A stretch of DNA of 64,000 bases, taken from assembly GCA_012964825.1 (NCBI GenBank), contig DTTI01000035.1, positions 50,429 through 114,428 of the forward strand. The letters are read 5' to 3'. The notes beneath the pieces are model-generated. The model was not told the DNA's origin and did not search any database. It saw nothing but the letters and a program-made list of their open reading frames with translations. A program made the translations under genes and the position numbers. Below, in pieces: positions 27,875 to 37,302 of this stretch. Source of the DNA: Candidatus Neomarinimicrobiota bacterium (lineage in GTDB: Bacteria > Fidelibacterota > Marinisomatia > Marinisomatales > S15-B10). The stretch's first letter is position 1; every line of letters starts with the position of its first letter.

Positions 27875-30015
27875 TGGCTCAGTCTACTGTTAGCCGCCGT
27901 GATTTTCTTAAGGTCTCTTCTACTGCCGGGGCAGGGCTCATGATCGGAGTTTTCCTACCGGCCAAAGAGCGCCTCGTGGAGGCAGGACTATTACCAGCTG
28001 AGCCGTTCGAGCCAAACGCTTTCCTAACAATCAATCCTGATAATACTGTAACCATTACAGTTGCGAAATCTGAAATGGGGCAGCAAGTCCGTACATCCCT
28101 CCCCATGATTATTGCTGACGAACTGGACGCGGATTGGTCTCAAGTCAAAATCGCTCAAGCGGATGCTCACCCTGACAAATACGGTAGTCAGGGAACAGGC
28201 GGTAGCGGTTCCATCAGGCGCTCTTTTGAGAAATTACGAAAAGCGGGCGCTGCCGCCCGGGAGATGCTCATTGAAGCAGGAGCAAATGAATGGAATGTGA
28301 ATAAATCCGAGTGTACAGTTTCCAATGGAAAGGTGGTACACAGTTCAACTGGCCGCCATTTCACCTTTGGAGAATTAACTAAAAAAGCGGCCAATTTGCC
28401 CGTTCCGGATGACCCACCGTTAAAGAACCCCAAAGATTTCAAGTTTATTGGAAAATCGATGCCTGGTCTTGATACACCGTCTCGCGTTGACGGCTCAGCA
28501 CAGTTCGGTATGGATGTTCAACTGCCTGATATGCTCTATGCAACCGTTATCCGGTGCCCTACTTTTGGCGGGAAAGTAAAATCTTTCGATTCCCGCGAAG
28601 CCAAGAAGATTAATGGTGTAAAAGATATTTTCGAAATTGAAAAAGGGATCGCCGTCGTCGGTACAAACACTTGGGCAGTTATTAAAGGGCAGCGGGCTGC
28701 AAAAATCAAATGGGAGCATGGCAAATTTGTCAAGTGGAACAGTAGCCGTATCAGAGCCATGATGAAAAAGAAGGGTCTTGGCCATGCTGTGGTGGCCCGT
28801 GATGAAGGGAATGTTGCCCAAGCCCAAAAAGATGCTAACAATGTTCTAGAAATGGTCTACGAGGTTCCGTTCACATCGCACGCCACCATGGAGCCTATGA
28901 ACTGTGTGGCGCATGTAAATAACGGGAAATGTGAAATCTGGGTCCCTACTCAGGTGCCACAACGGGTTCAGACCACGGCCGCCGAAGCACTGGGTATTCC
29001 TGAAGAGAAAGTGACAGTTCACGTGACAATGCTAGGTGGCGGCTTTGGCAGGCGGTTATGGGCAGATTACGTCACAGATGCCGTAGAAATATCAAAGAAA
29101 ACCGGTAAACCTGTATTAATGCTCTGGACCCGGGAGGAGGACATGGCTCACGGTTTTTACCGGCCCACAAGTATCCATAAACTATCAGCATCCATGACAA
29201 AAAAGAACCGGGCCACCAGTTGGTCTCATCGCGTCATAGCGCCATCCATTTCCGCTCAACGGAGCCCTGAGACATTTTCTAAAGGAAAGCTGGACCGGAG
29301 TGCTGTAAACGGGGCCAGCAATGTGCCGTATGAAATCCCTAATATTCTTGTGGACTATGTAATGACCAATACAGAGGTGCCTGTTGGATGGTGGCGGTCG
29401 GTCTACAACTCCCAGAACGCTTTTGCCAACGAAGGATTCATTGATGAACTGGCCCATGCCGCCGATATCGATCCATACGAATTTCGTCTGAAACTTTTGA
29501 AGAAATCACCGCGGCACGTTGGCGTCCTGGAACTTGCCGCTGAAAAGGCAGGATGGGGTAAAAAGCTTGACAAAGGGCGAGGTCGAGGCATTGCTGTACA
29601 TAAATCATTCGGATCCTGGGCTGCCCATGTAGCTGAAGTAACAGTGAACAGCGATGGCAATTTCAGTGTGGATCGTATTGTATGTGCCATTGATTGCGGA
29701 CTTGCTGTCCATCCCGACGGTGTAAGAATGCAGATGGAGAGCTCCATTGTTTTCGGTCTCACATCCACACTGAAAGGTGAGATCACTATTAAAGACGGTG
29801 CCGTGGCACAGTCCAATTTCCATGAGTTTGAACTTTTGAGAATAGATGAAATGCCAAAAGTTGAAACTTACATCGTGGAAAGCAACGAGGCCCCCGGCGG
29901 CGCCGGCGAACCGGGACTTCCACCTGTTGCTCCAGCTGTAGCCAATGCCATTTTTGATGCTACCGGTATTCGAATTCGTAAGCTGCCCATCCGACCGGAA
30001 AATCTCCGGGTGTGA
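27874..30015 (+). CDS. iorB: Molybdopterin-binding subunit of an isoquinoline 1-oxidoreductase-type hydroxylase
   Basis: A 713-residue protein with a Tat signal ([15 protein letters not shown]), so the assembled enzyme with its cofactors is exported and probably carries the co-folded IorA along. Cofactor-site motifs are [17 protein letters not shown], and the active-site glutamate in [10 protein letters not shown] near the C-terminus. The family hydroxylates N-heterocycles or oxidises aldehydes using water. The actual substrate cannot be told. ATG at 27874 overlaps the iorA stop by one base (TGATG) and has a GAAGGA site; TTG at 27871 is also possible. Confidence 0.9.
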   Translation: MAQSTVSRRDFLKVSSTAGAGLMIGVFLPAKERLVEAGLLPAEPFEPNAFLTINPDNTVTITVAKSEMGQQVRTSLPMIIADELDADWSQVKIAQADAHPDKYGSQGTGGSGSIRRSFEKLRKAGAAAREMLIEAGANEWNVNKSECTVSNGKVVHSSTGRHFTFGELTKKAANLPVPDDPPLKNPKDFKFIGKSMPGLDTPSRVDGSAQFGMDVQLPDMLYATVIRCPTFGGKVKSFDSREAKKINGVKDIFEIEKGIAVVGTNTWAVIKGQRAAKIKWEHGKFVKWNSSRIRAMMKKKGLGHAVVARDEGNVAQAQKDANNVLEMVYEVPFTSHATMEPMNCVAHVNNGKCEIWVPTQVPQRVQTTAAEALGIPEEKVTVHVTMLGGGFGRRLWADYVTDAVEISKKTGKPVLMLWTREEDMAHGFYRPTSIHKLSASMTKKNRATSWSHRVIAPSISAQRSPETFSKGKLDRSAVNGASNVPYEIPNILVDYVMTNTEVPVGWWRSVYNSQNAFANEGFIDELAHAADIDPYEFRLKLLKKSPRHVGVLELAAEKAGWGKKLDKGRGRGIAVHKSFGSWAAHVAEVTVNSDGNFSVDRIVCAIDCGLAVHPDGVRMQMESSIVFGLTSTLKGEITIKDGAVAQSNFHEFELLRIDEMPKVETYIVESNEAPGGAGEPGLPPVAPAVANAIFDATGIRIRKLPIRPENLRV

Positions 30016-30509
30016 TCACTTACGCCTCTCTGAACACTCCTATAGGAAGACTGCTAATGGCCAAAACAGGCCGCGGCATCTGTAAGATCAGCCTCCCCTC
30101 TGAACACGATAGCTCATTTTTTCACTGGCTCAAAGATCGGTTTCCGGAGGAAGATATTATTGAAGATTCCGAATCTTTATCTGATGAAATCAGTCAGCTC
30201 CAACAATATTTCAATAGCGAACGAACAGAGTTCACTTTCCCTCTAGATCTGCGCACCACACCCTTTAGAAAAAAAACACTACAGAAAGTGGCGGATATCC
30301 CTTTCGGGGAGACAGCTTCTTACAAGGATATAGCTGTTCAAATTAACAAAGAAAAAGCGGTTCGTGCCGTTGGGAGTGCAAACGGAAGTAACCCTATTCC
30401 AATCGTTATACCATGCCACCGCGTCATCGCACACGATGGTTCCCTGGGTGGCTATGGCGGGGGCCTCCCCACGAAGAAATGGTTCCTTAAGCATGAAGGC
30501 TGTCTCTAG
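30012..30509 (+). CDS. ogt: Methylated-DNA-[protein]-cysteine S-methyltransferase
   Basis: A 165-residue suicide DNA-repair protein that takes the alkyl group from O6-alkylguanine onto its cysteine. The active-site motif is IPCHRVI, with the helix-turn-helix region containing [15 protein letters not shown] and the arginine finger in [11 protein letters not shown]. It has no Ada N-terminal domain. The start is GTG, overlapping the iorB stop by four bases. Coupling to an oxidoreductase operon is unexpected and may be incidental. Confidence 0.95.
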   Translation: MITYASLNTPIGRLLMAKTGRGICKISLPSEHDSSFFHWLKDRFPEEDIIEDSESLSDEISQLQQYFNSERTEFTFPLDLRTTPFRKKTLQKVADIPFGETASYKDIAVQINKEKAVRAVGSANGSNPIPIVIPCHRVIAHDGSLGGYGGGLPTKKWFLKHEGCL

Positions 30510-30565
30510 GCACCATTCTGATTGACCTGTTTAGAGGGACGAGTTAACTTTATTCTCAAAGAATT

Positions 30566-31174
30566 ATGACGTCAGTAATGAAACACCTCCGTGGGAAGAT
30601 TGTGGCAGGGTTGGTCACCAGTGCCCCAATAATTGTAACTATTTGGTTACTGACTATTCTATTTCGTTTTTTTGATGGGTTTGCAGCACCCATTCTAGAC
30701 CCGCTCTTTCCCATTCATATCCCAGGCCTAGGCGTTATCATTACACTTCTGTTCATGTATTTTCTGGGTGTCTTGGTAACCAACATTCTTGGCCGAAAAC
30801 TCGTTTCTTTTGGAGAAGCTATCTTGAACAGGATTCCTCTGGCGAATTCTGTCTACGGAACTGCAAAGCAATTAACCCAATCCTTCAGCGGTGGATCCAG
30901 CAAAGCATTCCAGAAAACAGTGCTGATATCCTATCCCCGGCCCGGAAGCTGGACTCTGGCGTTTGTCACCGGCCAGTCAAAAGACGAAAACGGCAAACCC
31001 TATTACCATCTGTTCGTCTCTACCACACCCAATCCCACCTCAGGTTTTATGTTAATCATTCCGCAGGAAGACGCCATAGATCCAAACCTATCCGTAAAAG
31101 AAGGATTGGAAGCAATTATCTCTGGCGGTATGCTGGCACCTGAAAAAAACATGATTGCCAGCAAATCTGAATAG
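30566..31174 (+). CDS. DUF502 family membrane protein
   Basis: A 202-residue protein with two N-terminal membrane helices (IVAGLVTSAPIIVTIWLLTILF and LGVIITLLFMYFLGVLVTNILG) and a soluble C-terminal domain with IPLANSVYGTAKQL, SYPRPGSWTLAFVTG and TPNPTSGFMLIIP. These are the signatures of the DUF502 family, whose function is not established. Length is normal for the family. It is followed by a 128-bp gap holding a hairpin. Confidence 0.85.
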   Translation: MTSVMKHLRGKIVAGLVTSAPIIVTIWLLTILFRFFDGFAAPILDPLFPIHIPGLGVIITLLFMYFLGVLVTNILGRKLVSFGEAILNRIPLANSVYGTAKQLTQSFSGGSSKAFQKTVLISYPRPGSWTLAFVTGQSKDENGKPYYHLFVSTTPNPTSGFMLIIPQEDAIDPNLSVKEGLEAIISGGMLAPEKNMIASKSE

Positions 31175-31179
31175 AAAAA

Positions 31180-31231
31180 CGGCCCGAAAGAAAAGTGGGG
31201 TTAAGGAGGGTGAGACAGATCTCCCGGGCCG
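31180..31231 (+). other. Possible structured RNA leader upstream of plsY
   Basis: A 7-bp GC-rich stem, CGGCCCG (31180-31186) with CGGGCCG (31225-31231), encloses a second short hairpin, GGAG (31205-31208) with CTCC (31221-31224), stacked directly on it. No T-run follows, so it is not a standard terminator. It lies 6 bp after the DUF502 stop and 71 bp before plsY. I match it to no known riboswitch class. Confidence 0.35.
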
Positions 31232-31302
31232 ATGAAATGCTAATACTACTCTCAAACCTATGAAAAGTTGCCTCAACAAAACAAAATTTATTTGAACTTT
31301 TT

Positions 31303-31962
31303 TTGACCTTTATAATCATTATAATCATTAGTTATGTAGTTGGATCCTTCCCTACAAGTATAATTGTAGCAAAGTCAGTGGCCGGAATAGACATTCGCCA
31401 GCACGGAAGTGGCAATGCCGGTATGACCAATGTTGTCCGAGTAATCGGATGGAAACCGGGACTTTTAGTAGGTGCAGTTGATATTATTAAGGGATGGGTT
31501 GCAACGGCATGGGTCCCTTATCTCCCTTATGTTAATTCCATAGAAATGGACATTGCCATCATTCAGATAGTGGCCGGGGCCGCAACTGTTCTGGGTCACA
31601 CATTCACAATCTTCGCCAGTTTTCGGGGAGGGAAAGGAATTGCCACACTGACGGGCATGATGATTGCCCTCTATCCCATTGCTGTAGGCGTATGCATCTT
31701 CACATTTGGGATCACTTTAATTACCTGGGGATATGTTTCCGTCAGTTCCATGACAGCATCGGTTACTCTGCCACTGGTGGTCATTCTTCTGCCGCTGATC
31801 GGTTTCCCGCCACCGTCCCAGCCCCTGGTAATCTTTTCCGTCATAGTGCCTGTCTTTGTGTTCCTAACTCACCGGGACAATATCAGCCGACTTCGTCAGG
31901 GGAATGAGGAACTGTTTGAGAAGGCTGTTCTGTTAGGCCGCAAGAATCACTCTAACCCTTAA
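31303..31962 (+). CDS. plsY: Glycerol-3-phosphate acyltransferase PlsY
   Basis: A 219-residue inner-membrane enzyme that moves an acyl group from acyl-phosphate to glycerol-3-phosphate, the first step of phospholipid synthesis. The three family loops are seen: GSFPTS followed by HGSGNAGMTNV, VLGHTFTIFASFRGGKGIAT, and THRDNISRLRQGNE. The start is TTG without a clear ribosome-binding site, but homologues need the hydrophobic run just after it. It ends six bases from the convergent BamA-like gene. Confidence 0.95.
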   Translation: MTFIIIIIISYVVGSFPTSIIVAKSVAGIDIRQHGSGNAGMTNVVRVIGWKPGLLVGAVDIIKGWVATAWVPYLPYVNSIEMDIAIIQIVAGAATVLGHTFTIFASFRGGKGIATLTGMMIALYPIAVGVCIFTFGITLITWGYVSVSSMTASVTLPLVVILLPLIGFPPPSQPLVIFSVIVPVFVFLTHRDNISRLRQGNEELFEKAVLLGRKNHSNP

Positions 31963-31968
31963 TACAGC

Positions 31969-33264
31969 TTAAAACTTTTGTCCTAATCCGAAGTTAATTC
32001 CTTTTGAGATGAATGCTCCCGAATAGAATGACCACCCAAAATCGAACCGAATAACGCCACCCGGAATTGGCATTCGGATACCAAAGCCTGTGCCCAAAAG
32101 AGGGTCACCTTTAAAGAGATCATGAAGCTGCCTGGAAGTATAACCAAAATCAAAAAAAGCGACACCGGTTAATCCATATTCCGCATTGAACATCGATGCT
32201 GAAACCGATGAAGTTGGAATAATTGTTTGGCGTGCCTCCGCTGAAAAAATGAATCGATGGTTACCAAACCTGAATGATTGTGATGGATTTGCATAATCTT
32301 CACTATTGGGCACTGACCAACCTCGAACAGTTGAATTGCCACCGAAATAGCTCAGCCATACCTCGTCCATAGAGCCAAAAGAAGTAGCTAGTTTGACACC
32401 AACGCCAAAAGTCAATTTTTTTCGCCCTTGAATGGGCGACCAGTATTGGCTGACGGACTGCGTCCACACAAGTCTATTCCCATCACCTTGGGTTAAGTCA
32501 ATCATAGAATAAAAACTTTGAGCAATCATTCCTCCTCTACTGGGGTCTCGGTAAATATCGCGAGTGTCATAAATGACTGATCCCTGAGGAGCTATGTAGG
32601 TGAATGAGAGTGTATCGCTTTCTTCAGTAAACTGTTTGTGCTCCAACTCGAAACCTGCTTGCACTTTCCAGCGATATCCAAACCACCGCCCTAAGTTTGC
32701 TTCAAAAGCTTCAGTAGATTGAACATAAGGCAGAAACGGGTGAATGAATAGATTCTTTCCCAAATTCATAGATAGAGAAATATGATCCCCGGCAATCCAA
32801 GGATCAGAATATTGGAAACCAAACATTTGGATAGCGCCAATAGCACCACCTACCGCAAATGCCTGATTTCGGCCCCGGAAGTTTAATATTCTTACGCCGC
32901 CTCCCAGAGACCACCCTTTGTCTTCCCAATATATGGGTGATGCCGCGGGCCAGATTCGCCAACTCTCTAACACCTGGTAGACAAGCTCCACTGACCCATC
33001 TTTTTGAGGAACCGTACCCCAGAGAACGCTACTAAAAATCGCGAGGTTATCTATGCGGTCTCGGTCTTCGCTGACGATTGTGCTGTCCAAGTGCACGTCT
33101 AGCGGGTGCAGGATCTCCCGCCAAATAATATACTCCTTGGTGACAATGTTACCTTCCACACTGATCTTACTGACGACAGGTGCTGACTGCCCCATAACTT
33201 CTAGATGGAGAGCAATCAATAAGAATGGAATGAACCGGCCGAGATGAATGTCCGACAGGAACAC
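31969..33264 (-). CDS. BamA/TamA-family outer membrane protein with one POTRA-like domain
   Basis: About 431 residues: signal sequence (FIPFLLIALHLEVMGQS), one POTRA-like domain (VSKISVEGNIVTKEYIIWREI ... LAIFSSV), and a C-terminal beta-barrel with the family features GFQYSDPWI, VIYDTRDIYRDPSRGG and GGNSTVRGW, ending in GLGQKF. The barrel terminal F is the normal Bam signal. A single POTRA makes it a short member, not the main BamA. The frame is open to 33357 inside the M20 gene; I chose GTG at 33264, preceded by AAGAAGG, because it begins the signal sequence. Confidence 0.82.
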   Translation of the reverse strand: MFLSDIHLGRFIPFLLIALHLEVMGQSAPVVSKISVEGNIVTKEYIIWREILHPLDVHLDSTIVSEDRDRIDNLAIFSSVLWGTVPQKDGSVELVYQVLESWRIWPAASPIYWEDKGWSLGGGVRILNFRGRNQAFAVGGAIGAIQMFGFQYSDPWIAGDHISLSMNLGKNLFIHPFLPYVQSTEAFEANLGRWFGYRWKVQAGFELEHKQFTEESDTLSFTYIAPQGSVIYDTRDIYRDPSRGGMIAQSFYSMIDLTQGDGNRLVWTQSVSQYWSPIQGRKKLTFGVGVKLATSFGSMDEVWLSYFGGNSTVRGWSVPNSEDYANPSQSFRFGNHRFIFSAEARQTIIPTSSVSASMFNAEYGLTGVAFFDFGYTSRQLHDLFKGDPLLGTGFGIRMPIPGGVIRFDFGWSFYSGAFISKGINFGLGQKF

Positions 33265-33277
33265 TGGTTGCACCTTC

Positions 33278-34651
33278 TTACATCTCGCTGAGTTCTTGGT
33301 ACAGATGAATGGCGCTGAGCGTCCCCAAGGCGTAATTCTCCAAATCGATCCATTCATTGGGGGCGTGGGCGTTCTCTCCGGGCAGACCGAAACCGATAAG
33401 GAGACACGGTAGGTCCAGAGTGTCGGTCATGTCCCTTACAAAGGGGATTGATCCACCTTCACGGATGAAAACTGCTTTTGTCCCGAACCCTTTTTCCAGG
33501 GCCCGGCTAGCGGCACCAAAGACAGGATGAGTCAGATCACCTAAAAAAGGCCTGCCGCCGTGCATGCGCTGCACTGTTATTTCCACTTCAGGTGGGGATA
33601 TCTCATTAATGTATTTTTCAAACAGGTTACCAATTACATCCGGTTCCTGATTTGGGACGAGTCGCACACTCACTTTGGCGTGTGCCTCGGCCGGAATAAC
33701 CGTTTTTGACCCCTCGCCCGTAAATCCACCCCAGATGCCGTTCACATCGAGGGCCGGACGGCACCAGAGACTTTCCAGCACAGAATAACCTTTTTCCCAG
33801 GTCAGTTCCGGTGCACCCACCTCCTGCCGGAAAACTTCTTCATCAAAAGGGAGCTCAACCATAGCGGCCCGCTCTTCCTCTGCCACATTCACTACATTGT
33901 CATAGAAACCGGGAATAGTGACGTGCCCATCAATATCTTTCAGCTGCCCTATGATGTCCGTCAATGCATGAATCGGGTTCTTCACGGCACCACCGAATAT
34001 ACCGGAATGGAGATCCTGTTCTGATCCCCTGAGATCGATCTGGAAATAGGCGATACCTCTCAAACCGTATGTGATGGAAGGCCATCCTTTCTTTACCATA
34101 CTGGTATCTGAAATCACAGCCACATCAGCGGCGAGCATATCCTGGTTTTCTTTGAGAAAAGGTTCCAGACTTTCGCTTCCGACCTCTTCTTCACCCTCGA
34201 CAATACATTTGATATTCAAAGGAAGCTTGCCAGCTGTTTTCATCCAAGATTCCATAGCTTTAAGGTGAAGATAAAACTGTCCCTTGTCGTCAACCGTTCC
34301 TCGGCCATAAAGGCGTCCGTCACGTTCAGATGCTTCAAACGGAGGCGTTTCCCACAATTCAAGTGGATCCACAGGTTGAACATCGTAGTGACCATACAGT
34401 AATACCGTTGGACAACCTGGAGCACCAAGCCATTCTCCATAGACGATTGGATGTCTTTCTGTCTCCACCATTTCTACCCGTTCAAAACCAACTACTTTCA
34501 TCGCATCCCTGACGTATTGAGCACACCTTTGTATATCTTGCTTATGCTCCGAACTACTGGAGACACTGGGGATGGCTACCAGTTCCTTCAGTTCATGAAG
34601 AAAACGGTCCCTGTTTTCTTCAGCGTACGCTACTGCTTTTTCAATAGACAT
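33278..34651 (-). CDS. M20 family dipeptidase
   Basis: A 457-residue zinc aminoacylase/dipeptidase. Metal-site motifs are LLYGHYDVQPVDP, GRGTVDDKGQFYLH, and VEGEEEVGSESLEPFL, with IREGGSIPFV and LIGFGLPGENAHAPNEW near the end. There is no signal peptide, so it is cytoplasmic. It would split dipeptides, such as those released by the exported peptidases in this window. A clear GGAGGTG ribosome-binding site precedes the ATG. It follows the cytochrome cluster on the same strand. Confidence 0.93.
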   Translation of the reverse strand: MSIEKAVAYAEENRDRFLHELKELVAIPSVSSSSEHKQDIQRCAQYVRDAMKVVGFERVEMVETERHPIVYGEWLGAPGCPTVLLYGHYDVQPVDPLELWETPPFEASERDGRLYGRGTVDDKGQFYLHLKAMESWMKTAGKLPLNIKCIVEGEEEVGSESLEPFLKENQDMLAADVAVISDTSMVKKGWPSITYGLRGIAYFQIDLRGSEQDLHSGIFGGAVKNPIHALTDIIGQLKDIDGHVTIPGFYDNVVNVAEEERAAMVELPFDEEVFRQEVGAPELTWEKGYSVLESLWCRPALDVNGIWGGFTGEGSKTVIPAEAHAKVSVRLVPNQEPDVIGNLFEKYINEISPPEVEITVQRMHGGRPFLGDLTHPVFGAASRALEKGFGTKAVFIREGGSIPFVRDMTDTLDLPCLLIGFGLPGENAHAPNEWIDLENYALGTLSAIHLYQELSEM

Positions 34652-34667
34652 AATTCACCTCCTCAAA

Positions 34668-35030
34668 TCAATGCTCGTGGCCTTTTTTCTTATCATCTTT
34701 GCTCCTTGGAGGATAAATGTTCCCTCGATGGCACGTCCAGCAAGTAACAGGTTCGTAAGCCAGTGGATTTAGGGTGTTCTTGTTTATGTTCTGGGTCATG
34801 ATCATCATCTGGCGAGCAATCTCCTTATGTTTATTCTCATCAGATGGAAAATCACGTACATTGTGACAGTAGGCACATTTTACGCCAAGTGACGGGGCAA
34901 TGTTCTTTTTCATGAAATCCATCACCTCTTTCTTCGTTTTGAAAGAGAGTATCTTGATATTTTTCGTGTCTTGTGCCTCCAGTGTGTGGGAAACGGCCAC
35001 CAAAAGAAGGGTTATCAATATTCTTTTCAT
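34668..35030 (-). CDS. Exported di-heme c-type cytochrome
   Basis: A 120-residue protein with a signal peptide (MKRILITLLLVAVSHTLEA) and two heme-binding motifs, CAYCH (about residue 52) and CWTCH (about residue 98). The surrounding pattern MKKNIAPSLGVKCAYCHNVRDF followed by RQMMIMTQNIN resembles the photosynthetic-reaction-centre cytochrome c subunit family, where methionines in MM segments serve as axial ligands; photosynthesis is not implied. It probably carries electrons in the periplasm. The tail is rich in K and H (KDDKKKGHEH). It lies 11 bases from the cytochrome-porin gene. Confidence 0.85.
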   Translation of the reverse strand: MKRILITLLLVAVSHTLEAQDTKNIKILSFKTKKEVMDFMKKNIAPSLGVKCAYCHNVRDFPSDENKHKEIARQMMIMTQNINKNTLNPLAYEPVTCWTCHRGNIYPPRSKDDKKKGHEH

Positions 35031-35041
35031 TTTCCTCCTCT

Positions 35042-36136
35042 CTAAAACCAGGCATGGGTCTGAAACAGGAATTCAATCGGTGACATTCCGGTGCCCGACA
35101 CATGTGTTTTTCTCATTTGAATCTTTAACTCCAGAAAACTGAATGGGTAAAGTTCAGCACCCAACGAAAATCTAGAAAGAGCATTTTCCAGTAATTCAAT
35201 ATCCTCATCAAAAAAATCATATTTAGCAAGCAAATGTATTCCCGGTTTTATCATCCAGGCGATCTCACTGTAGGAAGCCACACTGTTTACGTCACCTGTC
35301 CAGCCACCGGCAAAATCCACCTCGCCTGTCCAAGTGAGCCGATCACGGGAGATACCGCCAAAAAAACCTTTAATCTCTGTGTCACCTTCGGAAAGGTACG
35401 ATGCACCTGCTAAACCACTATAATCTCCTAGAGAGGAGGAATACTCAGCTCTGATGACTGCTGTTCGATTAGATGGCGGCCCGAGAAAAGTGGCTTCAGC
35501 TGCTTCGCCTGCCAAAAATCCGTTTGAGAGACTCGCAGTAAACAGGAAGTCTGACCTGAACATACCCAGCTCTGCAGTATTAACCGGAGGAGTCAAAGGT
35601 GAAAAGGGTAGCCCTTCTTTAAGAAGGCCGTGAGTTCTCTGTAGATTCCCTCCCCGGATGAAAGAGGTGTGATCGTCCAGCATGAGTCCGTACATGGGTC
35701 GCATTCTTCCTACCCTGACGTAGCTGTTGAGGAATGGAAAGAAAGCGTTTGTCCAGTACTCCGTATTTTCCTGCAGTACCTCCAACTCTACGTAAAGACC
35801 CATCATCCCTTTTAGATCAAAATAGGCATACAAATCTGTCTGCATGGGAAAAGCAGTTGACTCCTCGCTATCGGTGATGGCCTGTATTCGCAGGTCGGCA
35901 CCGATCCGGAGATGATCAGTCAGTTGACCCACGTCATCCAGAGTGATGAGCGAACCTGTTGTAGGCATGGGCAGTTCATCAGTTGAGACGATCAGCATGC
36001 CGTAGTCATTTCTTAAGGCTCCTCCGGCGGGATTCACGTGACAAGTATTGCACGATGACCCCTCTTTGATGGCAAAACGAGGGATAGCGCTAGCTGATTG
36101 TACCAATAGAAAGGAGATGGCTATTCTGAGAAGCAA
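35042..36136 (-). CDS. Fused monoheme cytochrome-outer membrane porin (Cyc2-like architecture)
   Basis: About 364 residues. After a signal sequence (LLLRIAISFLLVQSASA) comes a single heme motif CNTCH in FAIKEGSSCNTCHVNPAGG, then RNDYG. The rest is made of alternating amphipathic strands typical of a beta-barrel (LRIGADLRIQAI, GLYVELEVLQ, LNSYVRVGRMRPMYG, FLELKIQMRKT) and ends in an aromatic residue (HAWF). A heme at the N-terminus of a porin is the layout of Cyc2-type electron-transfer proteins. The resemblance is of architecture; I see no firm sequence homology. TTG at 36136 with GAGAG upstream removes the overlap that longer frames (to 36220) would make. Confidence 0.7.
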   Translation of the reverse strand: MLLRIAISFLLVQSASAIPRFAIKEGSSCNTCHVNPAGGALRNDYGMLIVSTDELPMPTTGSLITLDDVGQLTDHLRIGADLRIQAITDSEESTAFPMQTDLYAYFDLKGMMGLYVELEVLQENTEYWTNAFFPFLNSYVRVGRMRPMYGLMLDDHTSFIRGGNLQRTHGLLKEGLPFSPLTPPVNTAELGMFRSDFLFTASLSNGFLAGEAAEATFLGPPSNRTAVIRAEYSSSLGDYSGLAGASYLSEGDTEIKGFFGGISRDRLTWTGEVDFAGGWTGDVNSVASYSEIAWMIKPGIHLLAKYDFFDEDIELLENALSRFSLGAELYPFSFLELKIQMRKTHVSGTGMSPIEFLFQTHAWF

Positions 36137-36149
36137 TCGTTGACTCTCT

Positions 36150-36569
36150 TTAGTTGTTCTCAGCACCTTCGGTAATCCAGGCTCGGATATTGGCGACACT
36201 GGCATCACTGAGTGTACCACCAGGCGGCATTTTTGAACCGGTCTCGGAACTTCCCACTATTTTCAGATAAAGGACTGAATCCTCCGACTTGCCAGGATCC
36301 ACCAATTTTAATGGAGCATAATTCATTGATTTCACATTAACGAGATTTGTGTAACTGTTCCCTTTCGTTAGATTGAGGTTGGTTGAGTGTCCCGCTCTGT
36401 GGCATCCTGACGTGGCACAGCTGATATCAAAAACAGGCTGGATGTCACTGGAGAAACTGACTGACTCATTGGAATTGTCATCTGTTTTTGGTTCGCTCCC
36501 CATATCAACGCAGCCAAGTAGCAGGAATAGACCTATAGGGGATCCGATTCGAGGAATCTTATTTTTCAA
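36150..36569 (-). CDS. Cytochrome c-like lipoprotein
   Basis: A 139-residue lipoprotein (lipobox LLLGC, C20) with one domain of the planctomycete-type cytochrome family: DIQPVFDISC, then SGCHRAGHSTNLNL, KMPPGGTLS with a possible axial methionine, and IRAWITEGAENN at the end. The heme motif is CATSGCH, with four residues between the cysteines in place of two. It is therefore uncertain that standard maturation attaches heme. It is a clear paralogue of the N-terminal half of the next gene upstream. Confidence 0.72.
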   Translation of the reverse strand: MKNKIPRIGSPIGLFLLLGCVDMGSEPKTDDNSNESVSFSSDIQPVFDISCATSGCHRAGHSTNLNLTKGNSYTNLVNVKSMNYAPLKLVDPGKSEDSVLYLKIVGSSETGSKMPPGGTLSDASVANIRAWITEGAENN

Positions 36570-36597
36570 TCGTTAGTGAAACTATAAATGTAACGCC

Positions 36598-37233
36598 TTA
36601 CTTCAGAAGTGCCATTCTATGCGCCAGGATGCGATCATCGTACTTTAGAATAAAAATGTAGATGCCAGAAGAGAGCGTGATACCACGATAATTCTTTCCC
36701 ATCCAGACAAGAGAATTGCTCCCGGGCTTAAGAGTGATAGGGCCAAAATCGTAGACCGACCGACCGGAAATCGTAACTATACTTGCCTGCCCTTGGACGT
36801 GAGTCATCGTGTTAATGACGATTCTTGTGGAGGGGTTAAACGGATTGGGATAGTTTCCTAAAATCTCAAAGTGTGAAGGCAATTGACTTTCAGTAGTAAT
36901 AGAAATATTCTCCGCCGCCCCTTCATTTATCCATTGTTTAATTAGATCAATGGTGGAATCAGCAAGTGCACCGCTTGGTGGCATCTGTGAAGAAACAGAC
37001 CCCTCCAAACGTTGTATCACCAGACTGTTGGCAGCATCTCCAGCTTTGACTACCACACCACTGTTCCCGCCTTTTATCATTTCAGCATAAGAGGTTAGGT
37101 TGAGTCCACTGCTGTGGCCACTTGTGTGACAGCTGATACAATTTTGATTGAAAATGGGCTGGATTTTTGAATTGTAGTCAACCTGAGCTCCAACAACTGA
37201 GAAAAATAATGCAATAACAATAAGACGTTTCAT
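36598..37233 (-). CDS. Secreted monoheme cytochrome with T9SS sorting domain
   Basis: About 211 residues: signal peptide (MKRLIVIALFFSVVGA), a cytochrome domain with CISCH in IFNQNCISCHTSGHSSGLNL, an axial-type methionine in QMPPSGALAD, and KQWINEGAAEN. A C-terminal sorting domain of the type IX secretion system follows (NYPNPFNPSTRIVI, SIVTISGRSVYDFG, GIYIFILKYDDRILAHRMALLK). It should thus be moved across the outer membrane and attached to the surface. ATG at 37233 has GGAAAG upstream; the frame also opens at TTG 37248. It is first of the four cytochrome-type genes. Confidence 0.85.
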   Translation of the reverse strand: MKRLIVIALFFSVVGAQVDYNSKIQPIFNQNCISCHTSGHSSGLNLTSYAEMIKGGNSGVVVKAGDAANSLVIQRLEGSVSSQMPPSGALADSTIDLIKQWINEGAAENISITTESQLPSHFEILGNYPNPFNPSTRIVINTMTHVQGQASIVTISGRSVYDFGPITLKPGSNSLVWMGKNYRGITLSSGIYIFILKYDDRILAHRMALLK

Positions 37234-37302
37234 CTGCGTTCTTTCCAATCTATGTGAATTGCTGGGAATTTAACGGCGATTATGAAGTTCCGCTACAACA
37301 AC

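Noticed and set aside
31303..31325. TTGACC and TATAAT sequences read as a promoter
   Set aside because: The spacing is too short, and they fall within the first codons of plsY.
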